DNA from: JAFDZV01 sp048594725
GTDB taxonomy: Bacteria; Bacteroidota; Ignavibacteria; OLB7
Direction: 5' to 3'
DNA: 61,616 nucleotides
Assembly: GCA_048594725.1 (NCBI GenBank)
Contig: JBMDXA010000147.1
Coordinates: forward strand, 1-61,616
The translations under genes and the position numbers were made by a program. Positions 23,308 to 32,010 of this stretch are shown here, in pieces; the stretch's first letter is position 1; the number at the start of each line of letters is the position of its first letter. The notes under the pieces are model-generated. The model saw only the letters and a program-made list of their open reading frames with translations, searched no databases and was not told the origin of the DNA.

Positions 23308-25359
23308 TCACTGCTTTAGCGTCAGATGTCCTTCGCCATAACGAAGTCCGTTCTCGGTCTGGAACCTCCATGCCAGAAGCCGGTACATGCCGAGGGCGCG
23401 CCCGAGCGGTTCGATACGCTCGCTGATCTCCGGCGGGGAGTAACGCCCGGTGCGGCGGAGATAGCCGGAGAGATATCTGGTGGCGTTGGCCGCAAAGGAA
23501 TCCACCTCCACGAGGCCGCTCAGATAGGTATTGGGGAGCGCCGGCGCGGCCGCATCGCGTGCGGCCATGGCGGTTGCCGCGCGGCGAAGAAGCTCCGGCG
23601 TGGAGGCCACAAGCAGCGTGCGGTCGTTCACCACCGCGAAGCTCGGTTGCAGCTTCCGCTCCCGCAGCAGACTGTCGTTGGTGGTGGTATCGCTTGCTAT
23701 CCAGAGCCGTCCGGTTCCTCCCGGAAGCGGCTCCTGCGTGTAGACCAGCGAGGTGATCCCGCCGAAGAAGGTCTTCAGCGTGGAATCGAACCGTGGGGGA
23801 GGGGCATTCAGCGGCATGGCCGCCAGCATATCGAACGCGGTGTGGGCGTAGCCATACTCACGTGACAGATAATCCACCCCGCCGTACCCCAGTGCCATCG
23901 AACGGGAGAAATAAGGGACGATCCCCCTGCCGATATCGACGCGGGCGATGCGCGCCAGGGAGTCGATGGGGCTTTTGCCGAGCGAGCGCACATCCACCAC
24001 ATAGCGCCAGAACATGGCCGGATCGTCGCCGCTGATGATGCTGGTTGCGATTGCGCCGGGGAAGGTGGATGCCGCCCCTGCCGCGCGGGCGTGGGACTGG
24101 TCTGCCGGAACGGTTCTGCCCAGCGCGCGGGATACAGCCGCCAGCCTGCGTCCGGCGGGATCTTTCGATCCATCCACCGCGAAATAGTCGGTGGGGCGGA
24201 ACCAGGCGAAGAGCACATCCTTTTCCCCGCTCTGGTCGAGCGCCGAGAAGTTCCGGTTGAACACCGGATCGATGGCGATGGAGGAGCCACGGTCGGAGCC
24301 ATGGGTTCGCACCGCGCGGCCGATCAGCGCGGTATCGGTGGAGACGATGAAATAATCTCCCACCACGGCGTAGTTCAGCGTGCGCCCGGTCTTCAGGTTG
24401 CGAACCGTGGAGATGGTGCTTCCCTCCACGGTCGTGCGGGTGATGCCGAAATCACGGCCGAGCCTGCTGAAGATGGTCATCATCGTCTCGGCCACCTCCA
24501 CATTCTTATCCTTGAAGCTGGCAACCAGATATTCCTCGTCGTACTTGCCGATCATAAGCTGGTCGCGGAAGAGCCGCTGCGGATCGAAGTAGGGGGCCAT
24601 CATCCCCATGGTTTCATCCAGGCGTTTGCGGAGCGCGCCGATGGTGCGGAGCATCGGGAGCGACCACGCATCGCGCGGGACCGGAGAGCCCTCCAGCGCC
24701 CTGGCGAAGCGGGAGTCGTGATACTCCTCCAGCACATCATCGGCATTGGGGACCGAGAGGAGGTATTCCGGCCCGGCAGGGAAGAAGAAGGATATCTCCG
24801 ATGCCTCGTCAACCGAATAATCGGCATCGACCCGGCTCTGCTCCCGGAACCGGAGATCGAGATCGGGATCGGCGCGGGAGATGAGCACGGTGCTGGACCG
24901 GTAATCGCCGAGCGGCGTATGGGCGGCCGGCATGGCATCGAGCGCGCGGTGGAGCGAGTCGAGAAATACCGCCGATCTCGGGGTGCCGAGCGCGGCGATG
25001 GAGGCTATCGCCACCTCGTAGAGATCATCCCCCTGCGCGTTCAACGTTCCTTTCAGCAGTTCCAGCGCCCCATCCTTGTCGGCGAGCTCGCGTGCCCTGA
25101 AAAGCGCCACCTCGCGTGCAGGAGCGGGTGAGCGGCCGGAGAGCAGATCGGCCAGGGCGCGGCGTCTGGCCGCATCGTCCAGATCGGCGTAGGCCTTTCC
25201 CATCCGTTGCCGCACGTTCTCCTCGAAGATCGAGAGGTAGCTGGGCCCCCCGACGGTGGGGCTGACGTCATCGGGATCGTAGTCCCACATCACATAACCG
25301 GCCATCAGGCCGATACTGCCGAAAATTATCGCAAGCGAGATCAGGAGGAAGCGACGCAT
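23308..25359 (-). CDS. Large membrane-anchored protein, probably DUF2138/YfaA-like
   Basis: The 683-residue protein has an N-terminal anchor (MRRFLLISLAIIFGSIGLMAGYVMW) and an extracytoplasmic remainder. Recurrent beta-alpha stretches such as NYAVVGDYFIVSTDTALIGRAV and FAVVNDRTLLVASTPELLRRAATAM look like repeated DUF3352-type units. The family call leans on context: in E. coli yfaA (DUF2138) precedes yfaT (DUF1175), and the same order is seen here. I did not recognise a diagnostic DUF2138 motif. The pair in enterobacteria surrounds a bacterial alpha-2-macroglobulin, but none follows here; the next gene beyond the pair is a MazF toxin on the other strand. No function is assigned. Confidence 0.5.
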   Translation of the reverse strand: MRRFLLISLAIIFGSIGLMAGYVMWDYDPDDVSPTVGGPSYLSIFEENVRQRMGKAYADLDDAARRRALADLLSGRSPAPAREVALFRARELADKDGALELLKGTLNAQGDDLYEVAIASIAALGTPRSAVFLDSLHRALDAMPAAHTPLGDYRSSTVLISRADPDLDLRFREQSRVDADYSVDEASEISFFFPAGPEYLLSVPNADDVLEEYHDSRFARALEGSPVPRDAWSLPMLRTIGALRKRLDETMGMMAPYFDPQRLFRDQLMIGKYDEEYLVASFKDKNVEVAETMMTIFSRLGRDFGITRTTVEGSTISTVRNLKTGRTLNYAVVGDYFIVSTDTALIGRAVRTHGSDRGSSIAIDPVFNRNFSALDQSGEKDVLFAWFRPTDYFAVDGSKDPAGRRLAAVSRALGRTVPADQSHARAAGAASTFPGAIATSIISGDDPAMFWRYVVDVRSLGKSPIDSLARIARVDIGRGIVPYFSRSMALGYGGVDYLSREYGYAHTAFDMLAAMPLNAPPPRFDSTLKTFFGGITSLVYTQEPLPGGTGRLWIASDTTTNDSLLRERKLQPSFAVVNDRTLLVASTPELLRRAATAMAARDAAAPALPNTYLSGLVEVDSFAANATRYLSGYLRRTGRYSPPEISERIEPLGRALGMYRLLAWRFQTENGLRYGEGHLTLKQ

Positions 25360-25652
25360 GGCATGCTCTGGTCTATCGGTTCGGGATCGGATGTGCGGGC
25401 CGGGAACGCTCCGACGGAGGTTCCGGGCCGTACTTCGGGGGAATCAGGATGATGCGGATGATGGTTCCGCCGGTGCCGCCGGTGGCGGCCGCGATCGGAA
25501 ACAGACCCGGTCCGGACAAACTTAAGGCCTGGGGACGAGAAACCGATAGAGAAGAGGGGGGGAAGGGATATCCACATGTGGATATCGGGGTGGATAACCG
25601 GGAAGGGGGATCGGTGAACGAGGCTTCCGGCCGGATTGGTCCCATGCCATAG
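25360..25652. other. Upstream region of the 23308-25359 gene
   Basis: No gene. GATATCCACATGTGGATATC at about 25567-25586 is a perfect 20-base palindrome and could be an operator. There are Gly-codon-like GGTGCCGCCGGTGGCGGC strings but no reading frame with support. Confidence 0.4.
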
Positions 25653-25780
25653 TAGAAGAAGAATGGGCCGCTCCTGACGGAGCTTTTTTCAGTCAGGAGA
25701 GGTCATTTCTACAGATAGGTGCCCTCTACGAGGGCCATGAACACGGGTATTGCGGATCAACGCATATGAAATCGGCTGAT
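25653..25780 (-). repeat. MITE-like element, family 1, degenerate copy 3
   Basis: In reverse orientation it holds GCCCTC-GTA-GAGGGC in place of GCCCCC-GTA-GGGGGC (a paired base change), then ACCTATCTGTAGAA, then GCTCC-GTCA-GGAGC and GGCCCATTCTT. One end is recognisable only as ATCAGCCGATTTCA and the other is lost. Confidence 0.65.
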
Positions 25781-25849
25781 CTGCCCATACGGAGGCCGAA
25801 CAGACCAGTACGCTCATCCGCAATCCGCTCTACAATCGCCCCATCTCCC

Positions 25850-25962
25850 AGCCAAAAATCGCCAATCGCCAATCCCCTTCCCCAATCGAAAATCCAACAT
25901 CGCAAATCGAAAATTCTTCTCCTCCCCAATCGAAAATCGAAAATCGTCAATCGAAAATCCCC
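25850..25962 (-). repeat. GATTTTCGATTG repeat array following a stop codon
   Basis: Read on the minus strand it starts three bases after the TGA of the 25963 gene as GGGGATTTTCGATTGACG, repeats GATTTTCGATT with variants and ends units with GATTGGGG. It is similar to arrays at 30315, 32794, 35521, 39633, 43443 and 50260. Confidence 0.8.
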
Positions 25963-26433
25963 TCACCCCCGTCCCATCATCCGGGAGCGCTGGATGCTCT
26001 CGGCGATGGTGCGGTAGGCGTATCCTTCGCAGATGCCGAGTTTGGGAGGGCCCTTCCAGGAGTGTACCGCAGGCATCTCATCGACAATGGGGGGTACCCC
26101 GCCGGGGAAATCGATCACGCAGATCGTCTGCCAGCCATGGGGGATCTCCCCGGAGCGGAGCGCGAACTGCTGGGTAGCGGCGGTGATGATGATCTCGGTC
26201 TTCACCCCGGTGGCGGGGCGTTCCAGATCGAAGAGGATGCCGAAGCGCTTCGGCAGGATCAGGTCGGCGTAGGCGTAGCCGACGAAGCAGACTCTGCTGG
26301 TGGCCGGAATGGTTCCCGGAAGCGCCGCGGCCACCAGCTCCAGGCTCGCCGCCGAGGCAAGGCCGTGCAGCGGGAGATAGCGCCGGTCCAACGGGATCAG
26401 TTCCTCGGTCAGTTGCATCCTGTCCTCATCCAT
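25963..26433 (-). CDS. Uncharacterised 156-residue protein
   Basis: I do not recognise the family. From the ATG at 26433 (MDEDRMQLTEELIPLDRRYLPLHG) the product is soluble-looking with no signal peptide. Notable stretches are SRVCFVGYAYADLILPKRFGILFDLERP (near 43-70), TEIIITAATQQFALRSG and a Pro/Gly-rich segment PPIVDEMPAVHSWKGPPKLG. The strand pattern suggests a compact alpha/beta protein. It follows the 26456 gene by 22 bases on the same strand, so the two are probably co-transcribed. A repeat array starts directly after its stop. Confidence 0.55.
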   Translation of the reverse strand: MDEDRMQLTEELIPLDRRYLPLHGLASAASLELVAAALPGTIPATSRVCFVGYAYADLILPKRFGILFDLERPATGVKTEIIITAATQQFALRSGEIPHGWQTICVIDFPGGVPPIVDEMPAVHSWKGPPKLGICEGYAYRTIAESIQRSRMMGRG

Positions 26434-26455
26434 GGGTATCGATCTGTTCCGGACC

Positions 26456-27511
26456 CTACAGGCTTTGCAGCCACATCTCCCAGGGCTTCGGGTCATCCCC
26501 GAGATCCTCCCCCCGCAGTTGCACCAGCAGGAGGCGGGCATGTTCTCTGGTTGCCGGATGCCGGGCTTTCAGTTTCGCCAGGGCCAGATGATAGTTATCG
26601 TGCAGAAGCTCCGCTGCAAGCGCCGGGGCGATGCCGGTTTCCGCGAGCACATCGGCGATCTGGTCGAACGAGAAGAGATTGGTTCCACCGAGAATTGCCC
26701 GTATCGACCCGGCGGCCGGCCTCCAGTCTATCCGGTGCGGGGCCTCCCTGGCGAAGCCGGACAGGATGGAGCGCGCCGTTGCCGAGACGGTATTGCTGCT
26801 GTCGCGCTGGGCATCCATCAGGGCATACCACACCTCCGGATCGTCCGGAAAATTGATGAGCCGGGCGGCTGCCACGATCCGGTTGGTGTCGTTGCCGTCG
26901 CTCATCAGGGTCCGGAGGGCCGCGGCCTTCATCGCCTCATTCCCGGCGCTGCGCAGGAAGCTCCAGAGCCCGGCCACACCGGCGGAATCGACCTTGAAGC
27001 CGGGACGGAATTTCGATACTTCTTTTTCGGTGGATGCGATGATCCGCAGTGCGCTGTCCGGATGTCCGGCGGCTACGTAGCGATAGGTTATCATACCGAT
27101 CTGCGTGGTAAGCGCATCGTCGAAAAATCCCTGTGCGATGGGGAGAACCGCCGGATCGGTAAGGGCATGCTCCGCCGGGATGGGACGATACCGGACGCGG
27201 CCGGCATGCTGCGGTTCCACCACGGTGGCGGTCCAGTACATCGCCCCCGCCGAATCCCTCATCAGATGCACCGATGCGTCGGCGAACCCGAAATTCTCTT
27301 TCAGCACGGTGGCGCAGGCATGTGCCCCGGCTCCCGGCGCAAGCGCATGGATGGAATCCCAGAGCACTGCGGCGTTCCACTTCTCCAGGCCGATGAACTC
27401 CAGCGGGCCTCCCCTGGTCTGCACCACCTGGGCATGCAGAGAGGAGGGGAGCAGGCTGGTGGCGGCCATGACGACCGCCGCCAGAAGGGCTGTATGGTTG
27501 CGTGAGATCAT
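26456..27511 (-). CDS. Secreted HEAT-like helical protein
   Basis: From the ATG at 27511 (351 residues) the protein has a signal peptide (MISRNHTALLAAVVMAATSLLPSSLHA, cleavage before QVV). GAGGG lies eight bases before the ATG as a ribosome site. The C-terminal two thirds are alpha-helical, with units such as NEAMKAAALRTLMSDGNDTNRIVAAARLI and DPEVWYALMDAQRDSSNTVSATARSIL. These look like HEAT/PBS-type repeats. The N-terminal part (LKENFGFADASVHLMRD) is unassigned. No T9SS tail is present. It is probably a periplasmic or lipid-face scaffold. It lies 70 bases downstream of the GH57 gene on the same strand. Confidence 0.6.
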   Translation of the reverse strand: MISRNHTALLAAVVMAATSLLPSSLHAQVVQTRGGPLEFIGLEKWNAAVLWDSIHALAPGAGAHACATVLKENFGFADASVHLMRDSAGAMYWTATVVEPQHAGRVRYRPIPAEHALTDPAVLPIAQGFFDDALTTQIGMITYRYVAAGHPDSALRIIASTEKEVSKFRPGFKVDSAGVAGLWSFLRSAGNEAMKAAALRTLMSDGNDTNRIVAAARLINFPDDPEVWYALMDAQRDSSNTVSATARSILSGFAREAPHRIDWRPAAGSIRAILGGTNLFSFDQIADVLAETGIAPALAAELLHDNYHLALAKLKARHPATREHARLLLVQLRGEDLGDDPKPWEMWLQSL

Positions 27512-27581
27512 CGAAGAACCCTCTTGCTGATAGACCGGTAAGGTCGCAACAAGCGGGCGATCGCACAACGCCGAAAACGCT

Positions 27582-29729
27582 CTACCCCGGCACCGGAACC
27601 AGCGGGCAGATCACCTCTCCCTGCTGGGGGAAGCGCTCGGTGGGATGCCCATGCTCGTAGATCTCGCAGACCAGCCCCACCGATTCCATCGGCTTGCCCT
27701 CTTCTCCGAAGTGCGCCAGCGGTATCGCCGCCTCCAGGGTGTTCCTGACAGCCGCCGAAAACCCTACCAGCGACACCCCGCCCTGCTCGTCGGTGGAGGC
27801 TTCCATGCCCACGCTGCTGGAGGTGAACTGGAGCGTCACGGAGCGCTTTCCGGAGAGCGTCAGCCTGATCCCTTCTCCCTGTTCCAGCGGAAGCTGGGTA
27901 TCGAACCGGAGGTAGAGCATGGTGTTGTCGGAGCCGAACCAGATGCGCCGCTCCAGATCCTCCGCCCGGTGCATGGCCCCTCCCACACGTCCCACCTCGA
28001 ACTGTCCGGCATCGCTCCACTCGTGCGGCGAGGTGAGCACGCCGTCGATGATCGGGGAGATGGGGCCGGAAGGGGGGGAGATGCGGGGCCCGCGAGCGGC
28101 CTGCCGGATGGGCGTGGCGAGAACCTCGGGAGGCTCGGCGCCGATCAGCGTGTAGACGTTGCGCAGCCGGCTCCGGAACAGATCATCGAAATCATCCTGG
28201 TTGGCCGAGACATGTTCATCGCCGAACCACCAGAACCAGTCGGAGCCCTCGGCGATATAGATCTCCTCCATCGCGGCATTGAAGGTCTTCTCCGGCAGGC
28301 TCGGTTTTGCGCTCATCAGCGCCTCGCGCGCGGCGGCCAGTGCATCCCAGGCGGTGTTATCCTCCTCGTGGCCGATCCAGATCTTGAAGTTGGTTCCCAC
28401 CCAGCTGCCGGAATAGATCCGGCCGAGCGTGCGGGAGGAATCGCGCCGGGCGCCCTCCAGGGCATCGGAGATCGCCACGGTCTCGATCTCGTTCGATTCG
28501 GAGAAGAGCTTGTAGAGCGCCTCCAGAAAGGGGCGGCCGTTATCCTGATAGAATTCCCAGCAGTTCTCCCCGTCCAGGATCACCGGCACCAGGGCATGTT
28601 GCAGTGCCTCCGGACCGAGCTCCTGGAGGATGCGGGCGCGAACCTCCACAAGGCGGTTGTAGAAATCGAGCGCGGCCGCCTCCGGGGCCCAGCTGCTGTA
28701 GACGAAGCCGATGGTATCGGAAAGCTCGTGGTCGCGGAAGACCATCCAGAGCGTGCCGTTGCGGGTCTTGAGGGTATAGGGGAAATATTTCGCCAGGGGG
28801 GACCAGTTCTCCCCGAGGGTTTTTCTGAGCACCCCCTCATCGGTGGCGGCCCATTCCAGCCCCGCTCCCCGCACCAGCGCCAGCGCCGCATCGCTGACGC
28901 TCCCTTCGCTGGGCCAGAGCCCGCGCGGCTTGCGGCCGAACCGGCTCTCGAACAGATCCACCGCGCGGTCGATATGCACCCTGGCATCCTCCGGATAGGC
29001 GATATGATGCTCCGGCAATGTCGCATTGGGCATCGCCTCCAGGGCCGAGAAGCTGTCGCAGATGATCGGCAGGATGGGGTGGTAGAAGGGGGTTACCGAG
29101 AGTTCCGCCTGCCCGGACTCCATCAGGCGCCGGTAGATGGGGATCACCCTGGCGACCAGTTCCATGGAGGCGGTCATCAGCGACTGTTTCTCCTCTTCGG
29201 TGAAATCGCGCCCCTTTTTCAGCAGCGAGGCGAACGGCTCCTCCAGGCGGGAGTAGGGGCCGATCCAGGTGAGGTTATACCAGACCTGGAGATCGAGCCA
29301 GTCGGCGGTGGTGAAGCCGCTTGCGGCCTCCTGCAACGCCGGGTGGTCGTCGCGGTCGCGGCTGCCGCGCCGGTACAGGTCGGCGAAGCGCTCGTACGGC
29401 AGGATCATCCGCTCCACGTTGCAGAGGAAGAAGTAGCGGAGGATGACGATCTTGTCCTCGTCGGTCAGCTCGGCGGCCGGGATGGCGGTAAGTTTCAGTA
29501 CCAGATCGGAGGCGCCGTTCTCCACGTAATCGATCAGCTGCACCAGCAGCGACGGCACTACATTGATCGTCTGCCGCACCTTCGGAAACCGTTCCAGTGC
29601 GACGGCGATATCGTAATAATCCTTGGTCGCATGCAGGCGCGTCCAGGGGAGCAGGTAGATATCATCCTGTTTATAGTAGGGCTGATGCTGATGCCAGAGC
29701 ATCGCTACGCGAAGCGGCTGTGCGGGCAT
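27582..29729 (-). CDS. Glycoside hydrolase family 57 protein
   Basis: The product is 715 residues. The N-terminal (beta/alpha)7-type GH57 domain opens with LWHQHQPYY (residues 11-19, the family's first conserved region). It also shows FPKVRQTINVVPSLL, SVTPFYHPILPI, GLWPSEGSVSD (near 285, the region carrying the nucleophile Glu) and GLEWAATDEGVL. The EWAATDE segment likely supplies the acid/base Asp. A C-terminal beta-sandwich of about 200 residues follows residue 510. GH57 enzymes act on alpha-glucans, as amylases, amylopullulanases or branching enzymes, in the cytoplasm when no signal peptide is present, as here. It is likely part of glycogen turnover. It is first in a run with the 26456 and 25963 genes. 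Confidence 0.9.
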   Translation of the reverse strand: MPAQPLRVAMLWHQHQPYYKQDDIYLLPWTRLHATKDYYDIAVALERFPKVRQTINVVPSLLVQLIDYVENGASDLVLKLTAIPAAELTDEDKIVILRYFFLCNVERMILPYERFADLYRRGSRDRDDHPALQEAASGFTTADWLDLQVWYNLTWIGPYSRLEEPFASLLKKGRDFTEEEKQSLMTASMELVARVIPIYRRLMESGQAELSVTPFYHPILPIICDSFSALEAMPNATLPEHHIAYPEDARVHIDRAVDLFESRFGRKPRGLWPSEGSVSDAALALVRGAGLEWAATDEGVLRKTLGENWSPLAKYFPYTLKTRNGTLWMVFRDHELSDTIGFVYSSWAPEAAALDFYNRLVEVRARILQELGPEALQHALVPVILDGENCWEFYQDNGRPFLEALYKLFSESNEIETVAISDALEGARRDSSRTLGRIYSGSWVGTNFKIWIGHEEDNTAWDALAAAREALMSAKPSLPEKTFNAAMEEIYIAEGSDWFWWFGDEHVSANQDDFDDLFRSRLRNVYTLIGAEPPEVLATPIRQAARGPRISPPSGPISPIIDGVLTSPHEWSDAGQFEVGRVGGAMHRAEDLERRIWFGSDNTMLYLRFDTQLPLEQGEGIRLTLSGKRSVTLQFTSSSVGMEASTDEQGGVSLVGFSAAVRNTLEAAIPLAHFGEEGKPMESVGLVCEIYEHGHPTERFPQQGEVICPLVPVPG

Positions 29730-29732
29730 GGA

Positions 29733-29790
29733 ACGTTGGTCAGTAGTCCGTCCGCCGCCTGTGGCGGCCGTCAGTGGTCCGTCACGGGGA
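29733..29790 (-). repeat. Upstream repeat of the GGACCACTGACGG...GGACTACTGACC type
   Basis: Read on the minus strand, GGACCACTGAC and GGACTACTGACC flank a GCCGCC/GGCGGC inverted repeat and end nine bases before the GH57 ATG. Related strings occur upstream of 39990 and 50516 and near 60765 and 61240. Confidence 0.55.
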
Positions 29791-29830
29791 CGGAGTGAAT
29801 AATTGGGAGATAAGTTAAGTACATGGGAGA

Positions 29831-29950
29831 AAGTTTTCTGAGATTCTTCTGCTGCATTGTCGCAGAGTGTGACCCCGCGAGCCGTTCTGCCCCAGCTCGC
29901 ACGGAGTCAAACTCCGCGCGAACGGCGCTCGAAATCACAGAAAACGTATC
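29831..29950 (+). mobile_element. MITE-like element, family 2, copy B
   Basis: It starts AAGTTTTCTGAGATTC and ends CACAGAAAACGTATC (inverted ends). It contains a decayed first hairpin (TCGCAGAGTGTGACCCCGCGA) and a good second one (CGCACGGAGTCAAACTCCGCGCG). The order is identical to the copy at 31215. Confidence 0.65.
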
Positions 29951-30314
29951 CTGGAGTATGGAGTAGTGAGGAGCTGATAGTTGGTAGTTCCTGGAGCGTA
30001 GTCTGGAGTGCCTGGAACAGCGTTCCGATGAGTGTACTCGCTCTGCCGGCTCCCGGAAGCGCGCCTGCGTATCCCATCCATAGCGGGAGGGGGCCATTCG
30101 TCCGGCGTATCTACGGGCAACCCAATGGCCGGGATTAAAAGCGATAAAGGAATTCCGGCGCCGCCATCCGGGCGCCGCCGGTTCCGGTTTGTTCGTATGG
30201 GAGCAGAACGAAGAGTTCCGTGGTCAGTCCGCGGGGGGATACCCGCTGCCACGAGCCCGCCGCTGCCGAAGAGGGCATTAGCCGGTCGTCTGCTCTTCCC
30301 GCCCCGGACCTCTT
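29951..30314. other. Intergenic remainder with ACTA/TAGT-type repeats
   Basis: No gene supported. 29957-30012 read on the minus strand carries ACTACCAACTATCAGCTCCTCACTACT-like units, the same low-complexity class seen directly before other start codons. Confidence 0.4.
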
Positions 30315-30392
30315 CCCCAATCGAAAATCCAAAATCGTCAATCGAAAATCTCCTCTCCCCAATCGAAAATCTAAAATCGCAAATCGAAAATC
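30315..30392 (-). repeat. GATTTTCGATTG repeat array following a stop codon
   Basis: On the minus strand the TAG of the 30393 gene is followed at once by GATTTTCGATTTGCGATTTT and further units, ending GATTGGGGAAGAGG. Confidence 0.8.
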
Positions 30393-30932
30393 CTACAGTC
30401 CCAGTTTCCCCAGCAGTCCGCCGCCATCCTGCTGCGATCCCTGCTTCGACAGGAGATTCTTCATCACCAGCGTTATCACGGCCGTTCCCAGCACCTTGAC
30501 GATGGCGGGGTTTTCCGCCAGGAACGACATGGCGCGCTGGAAGAGGCTCGGATCGGTCTCCTTGGCATGCGTGGCAACTTTCGCCACATCCTCGGGAGTG
30601 GCCTGTTCCGGGTGATCGGCCACGCCGGGGTTTACTCCAAGGCCCCCCAGCAGCGAGCCCAGATCGATGCCGGATGAACGGAGCCCGTCCAGCAGATTGC
30701 CCAGCAGCCCTCCGCGCTCCTGCGGGCTCATCTCCGAGGCCGCATTACGCACCCGTTCCTGCACCTGCTCGCCGCCGAGCGAACTGAGTGCCGGGCCTAT
30801 CAGCGAGCCGAGCAGATCCTTTGGCACGGCGCCGGCCACCTGATCGAAATCGTTACGGGCCTGCTGGCGGTCGGCCGCGCCGCCGCCGGCATATTGATTG
30901 AGAAGACCACCCAACTGCTGCATGAAATCCAT
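30393..30932 (-). CDS. DUF937-like Gly/Leu-rich protein
   Basis: The product is 179 residues. The N-terminal half (MDFMQQLGGLLNQYAGGG...DFDQVAGAVPKDLLGSLIGPALSSLG) and the later GGLLGNLLDGLRSSGIDLGSLLGGLG are helical, small-residue-rich segments. They are like the DUF937/YidB group of bacterial proteins, whose function is unknown. A C-terminal helix (AIVKVLGTAVITLVMKNLL) could associate with membranes. No signal peptide. It is a single gene; a repeat array follows its stop directly. Confidence 0.55.
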   Translation of the reverse strand: MDFMQQLGGLLNQYAGGGAADRQQARNDFDQVAGAVPKDLLGSLIGPALSSLGGEQVQERVRNAASEMSPQERGGLLGNLLDGLRSSGIDLGSLLGGLGVNPGVADHPEQATPEDVAKVATHAKETDPSLFQRAMSFLAENPAIVKVLGTAVITLVMKNLLSKQGSQQDGGGLLGKLGL

Positions 30933-31214
30933 GATCGTACCTTCCTGCGATTATCGGTCGTGAACACTAATTACCTGGAACATGTATCGGAGTAGAGTGC
31001 CGGAGGCGATGGGGCCCCGCTTGGGAGCAATCTCGCTCCCGGTAGACGTCCGCCCGTAGCGGCACGGCGCACACTGGGCGGGACGGCACCGCAGTCCGAT
31101 AGAAGTTCTTCTGATATATCTGCTGTACGAGCGCGGGCCGCATGCCCTGAGGCATACGACCCGCGGAACATCCTTCGTGCCGATCGGCTCGCGCGCCCGC
31201 TTAAATACTTCGGC
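30933..31214. other. Upstream region of the DUF937-like gene
   Basis: No gene supported; the small frames present lack any recognisable feature. Confidence 0.35.
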
Positions 31215-31338
31215 AAACGTTATCTGAACATTCTGCTATTGTGTTGTCGCGGAGTTTGACTCCGCGATCCCTGCGGCTACCATCGCGCACGGAGTCAAAC
31301 TTCGTGCGAACAGTACCGGGGATCTCAGAAAACGTATT
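31215..31338 (+). mobile_element. MITE-like element, family 2, copy C (best preserved)
   Basis: It starts AAACGTTATCTGAACATTC and ends CTCAGAAAACGTATTC, imperfect inverted ends. Two strong hairpins lie inside: TCGCGGAGT-TTG-ACTCCGCGA (31247-31267, perfect) and CGCACGGAGTCAAACTTCGTGCG (31286-31308). It sits 10 bases beyond the stop codon of the CBS-domain gene. Confidence 0.7.
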
Positions 31339-31347
31339 CGTAGGTAC

Positions 31348-31800
31348 TCAGTTGTTCGGTTCCTGCGAGAGGATCTTGTCATCGGTCTCGCCGATGCTGT
31401 TGTAATGGAGCTTGTCGGCAAGATCCTTCATGGAGATGATGCCCACAAGGCGATCGTTCTCCACCACCGGAACGCGGCGTACGCCGGCGTCCTCCATGAT
31501 CTGCTTCACGCGCGGCAGGGGATCGTCCGGGGAGACCACGAACAGGTTGGTGGTCATCGCCTCCACCACCGGCATCTGCGGGCCGGATGCCCCTTCCTCG
31601 CACGCCTTCAGGGCGATATCCCGGTCGGTAACCAGTCCCACCAGAGAGGAATTATCCTCGGGGCTTACCACCGGCACCACGCCGCAGTTCTCGGCCTTCA
31701 TGATCTGGATGGCATCGGCCACCTGCTGCGCGGCGGTCACCGTCTGCGGCGAGGAGGTCATGATCTCCGAGGCCTTCATGCGTTCGTTCGAGCTGCTCAT
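31348..31800 (-). CDS. CBS-domain pair protein
   Basis: The product from the ATG at 31800 is 150 residues and contains little beyond two CBS motifs. The first covers about residues 11-65 (MTSSPQTVTAAQQVADAIQIM...GLVTDRDIA). The second covers about 82-138 (MTTNLFVVSPDDPLPRVKQIM...GIISMKDLA). Such Bateman modules bind adenine nucleotides (AMP, ATP, SAM or NAD) and report energy state, but alone they have no catalytic activity. The frame extends upstream to 32574 antisense to truA, which is a shadow; the short form matches family size. It is divergent from truA with 210 bases between. Confidence 0.9.
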   Translation of the reverse strand: MSSSNERMKASEIMTSSPQTVTAAQQVADAIQIMKAENCGVVPVVSPEDNSSLVGLVTDRDIALKACEEGASGPQMPVVEAMTTNLFVVSPDDPLPRVKQIMEDAGVRRVPVVENDRLVGIISMKDLADKLHYNSIGETDDKILSQEPNN

Positions 31801-32010
31801 CGTTGCTTCTCCTATGCTGTATATTGAATGCCGATCGATTCGATAGTATGATCTGCCCGTATGCTCCCGGGCATGGCATCTGCTCCGCCGGAATGAACCG
31901 TGAGAGCAGTGCCTCTGTAGATCGCAGCGCTGCTGCCAATACAATGCCAGCCGAATGGAAGGCCGGCCGGGGCGCCGGACTTTCGTATCTTGAACGTCAC
32001 AGAAAATTTT

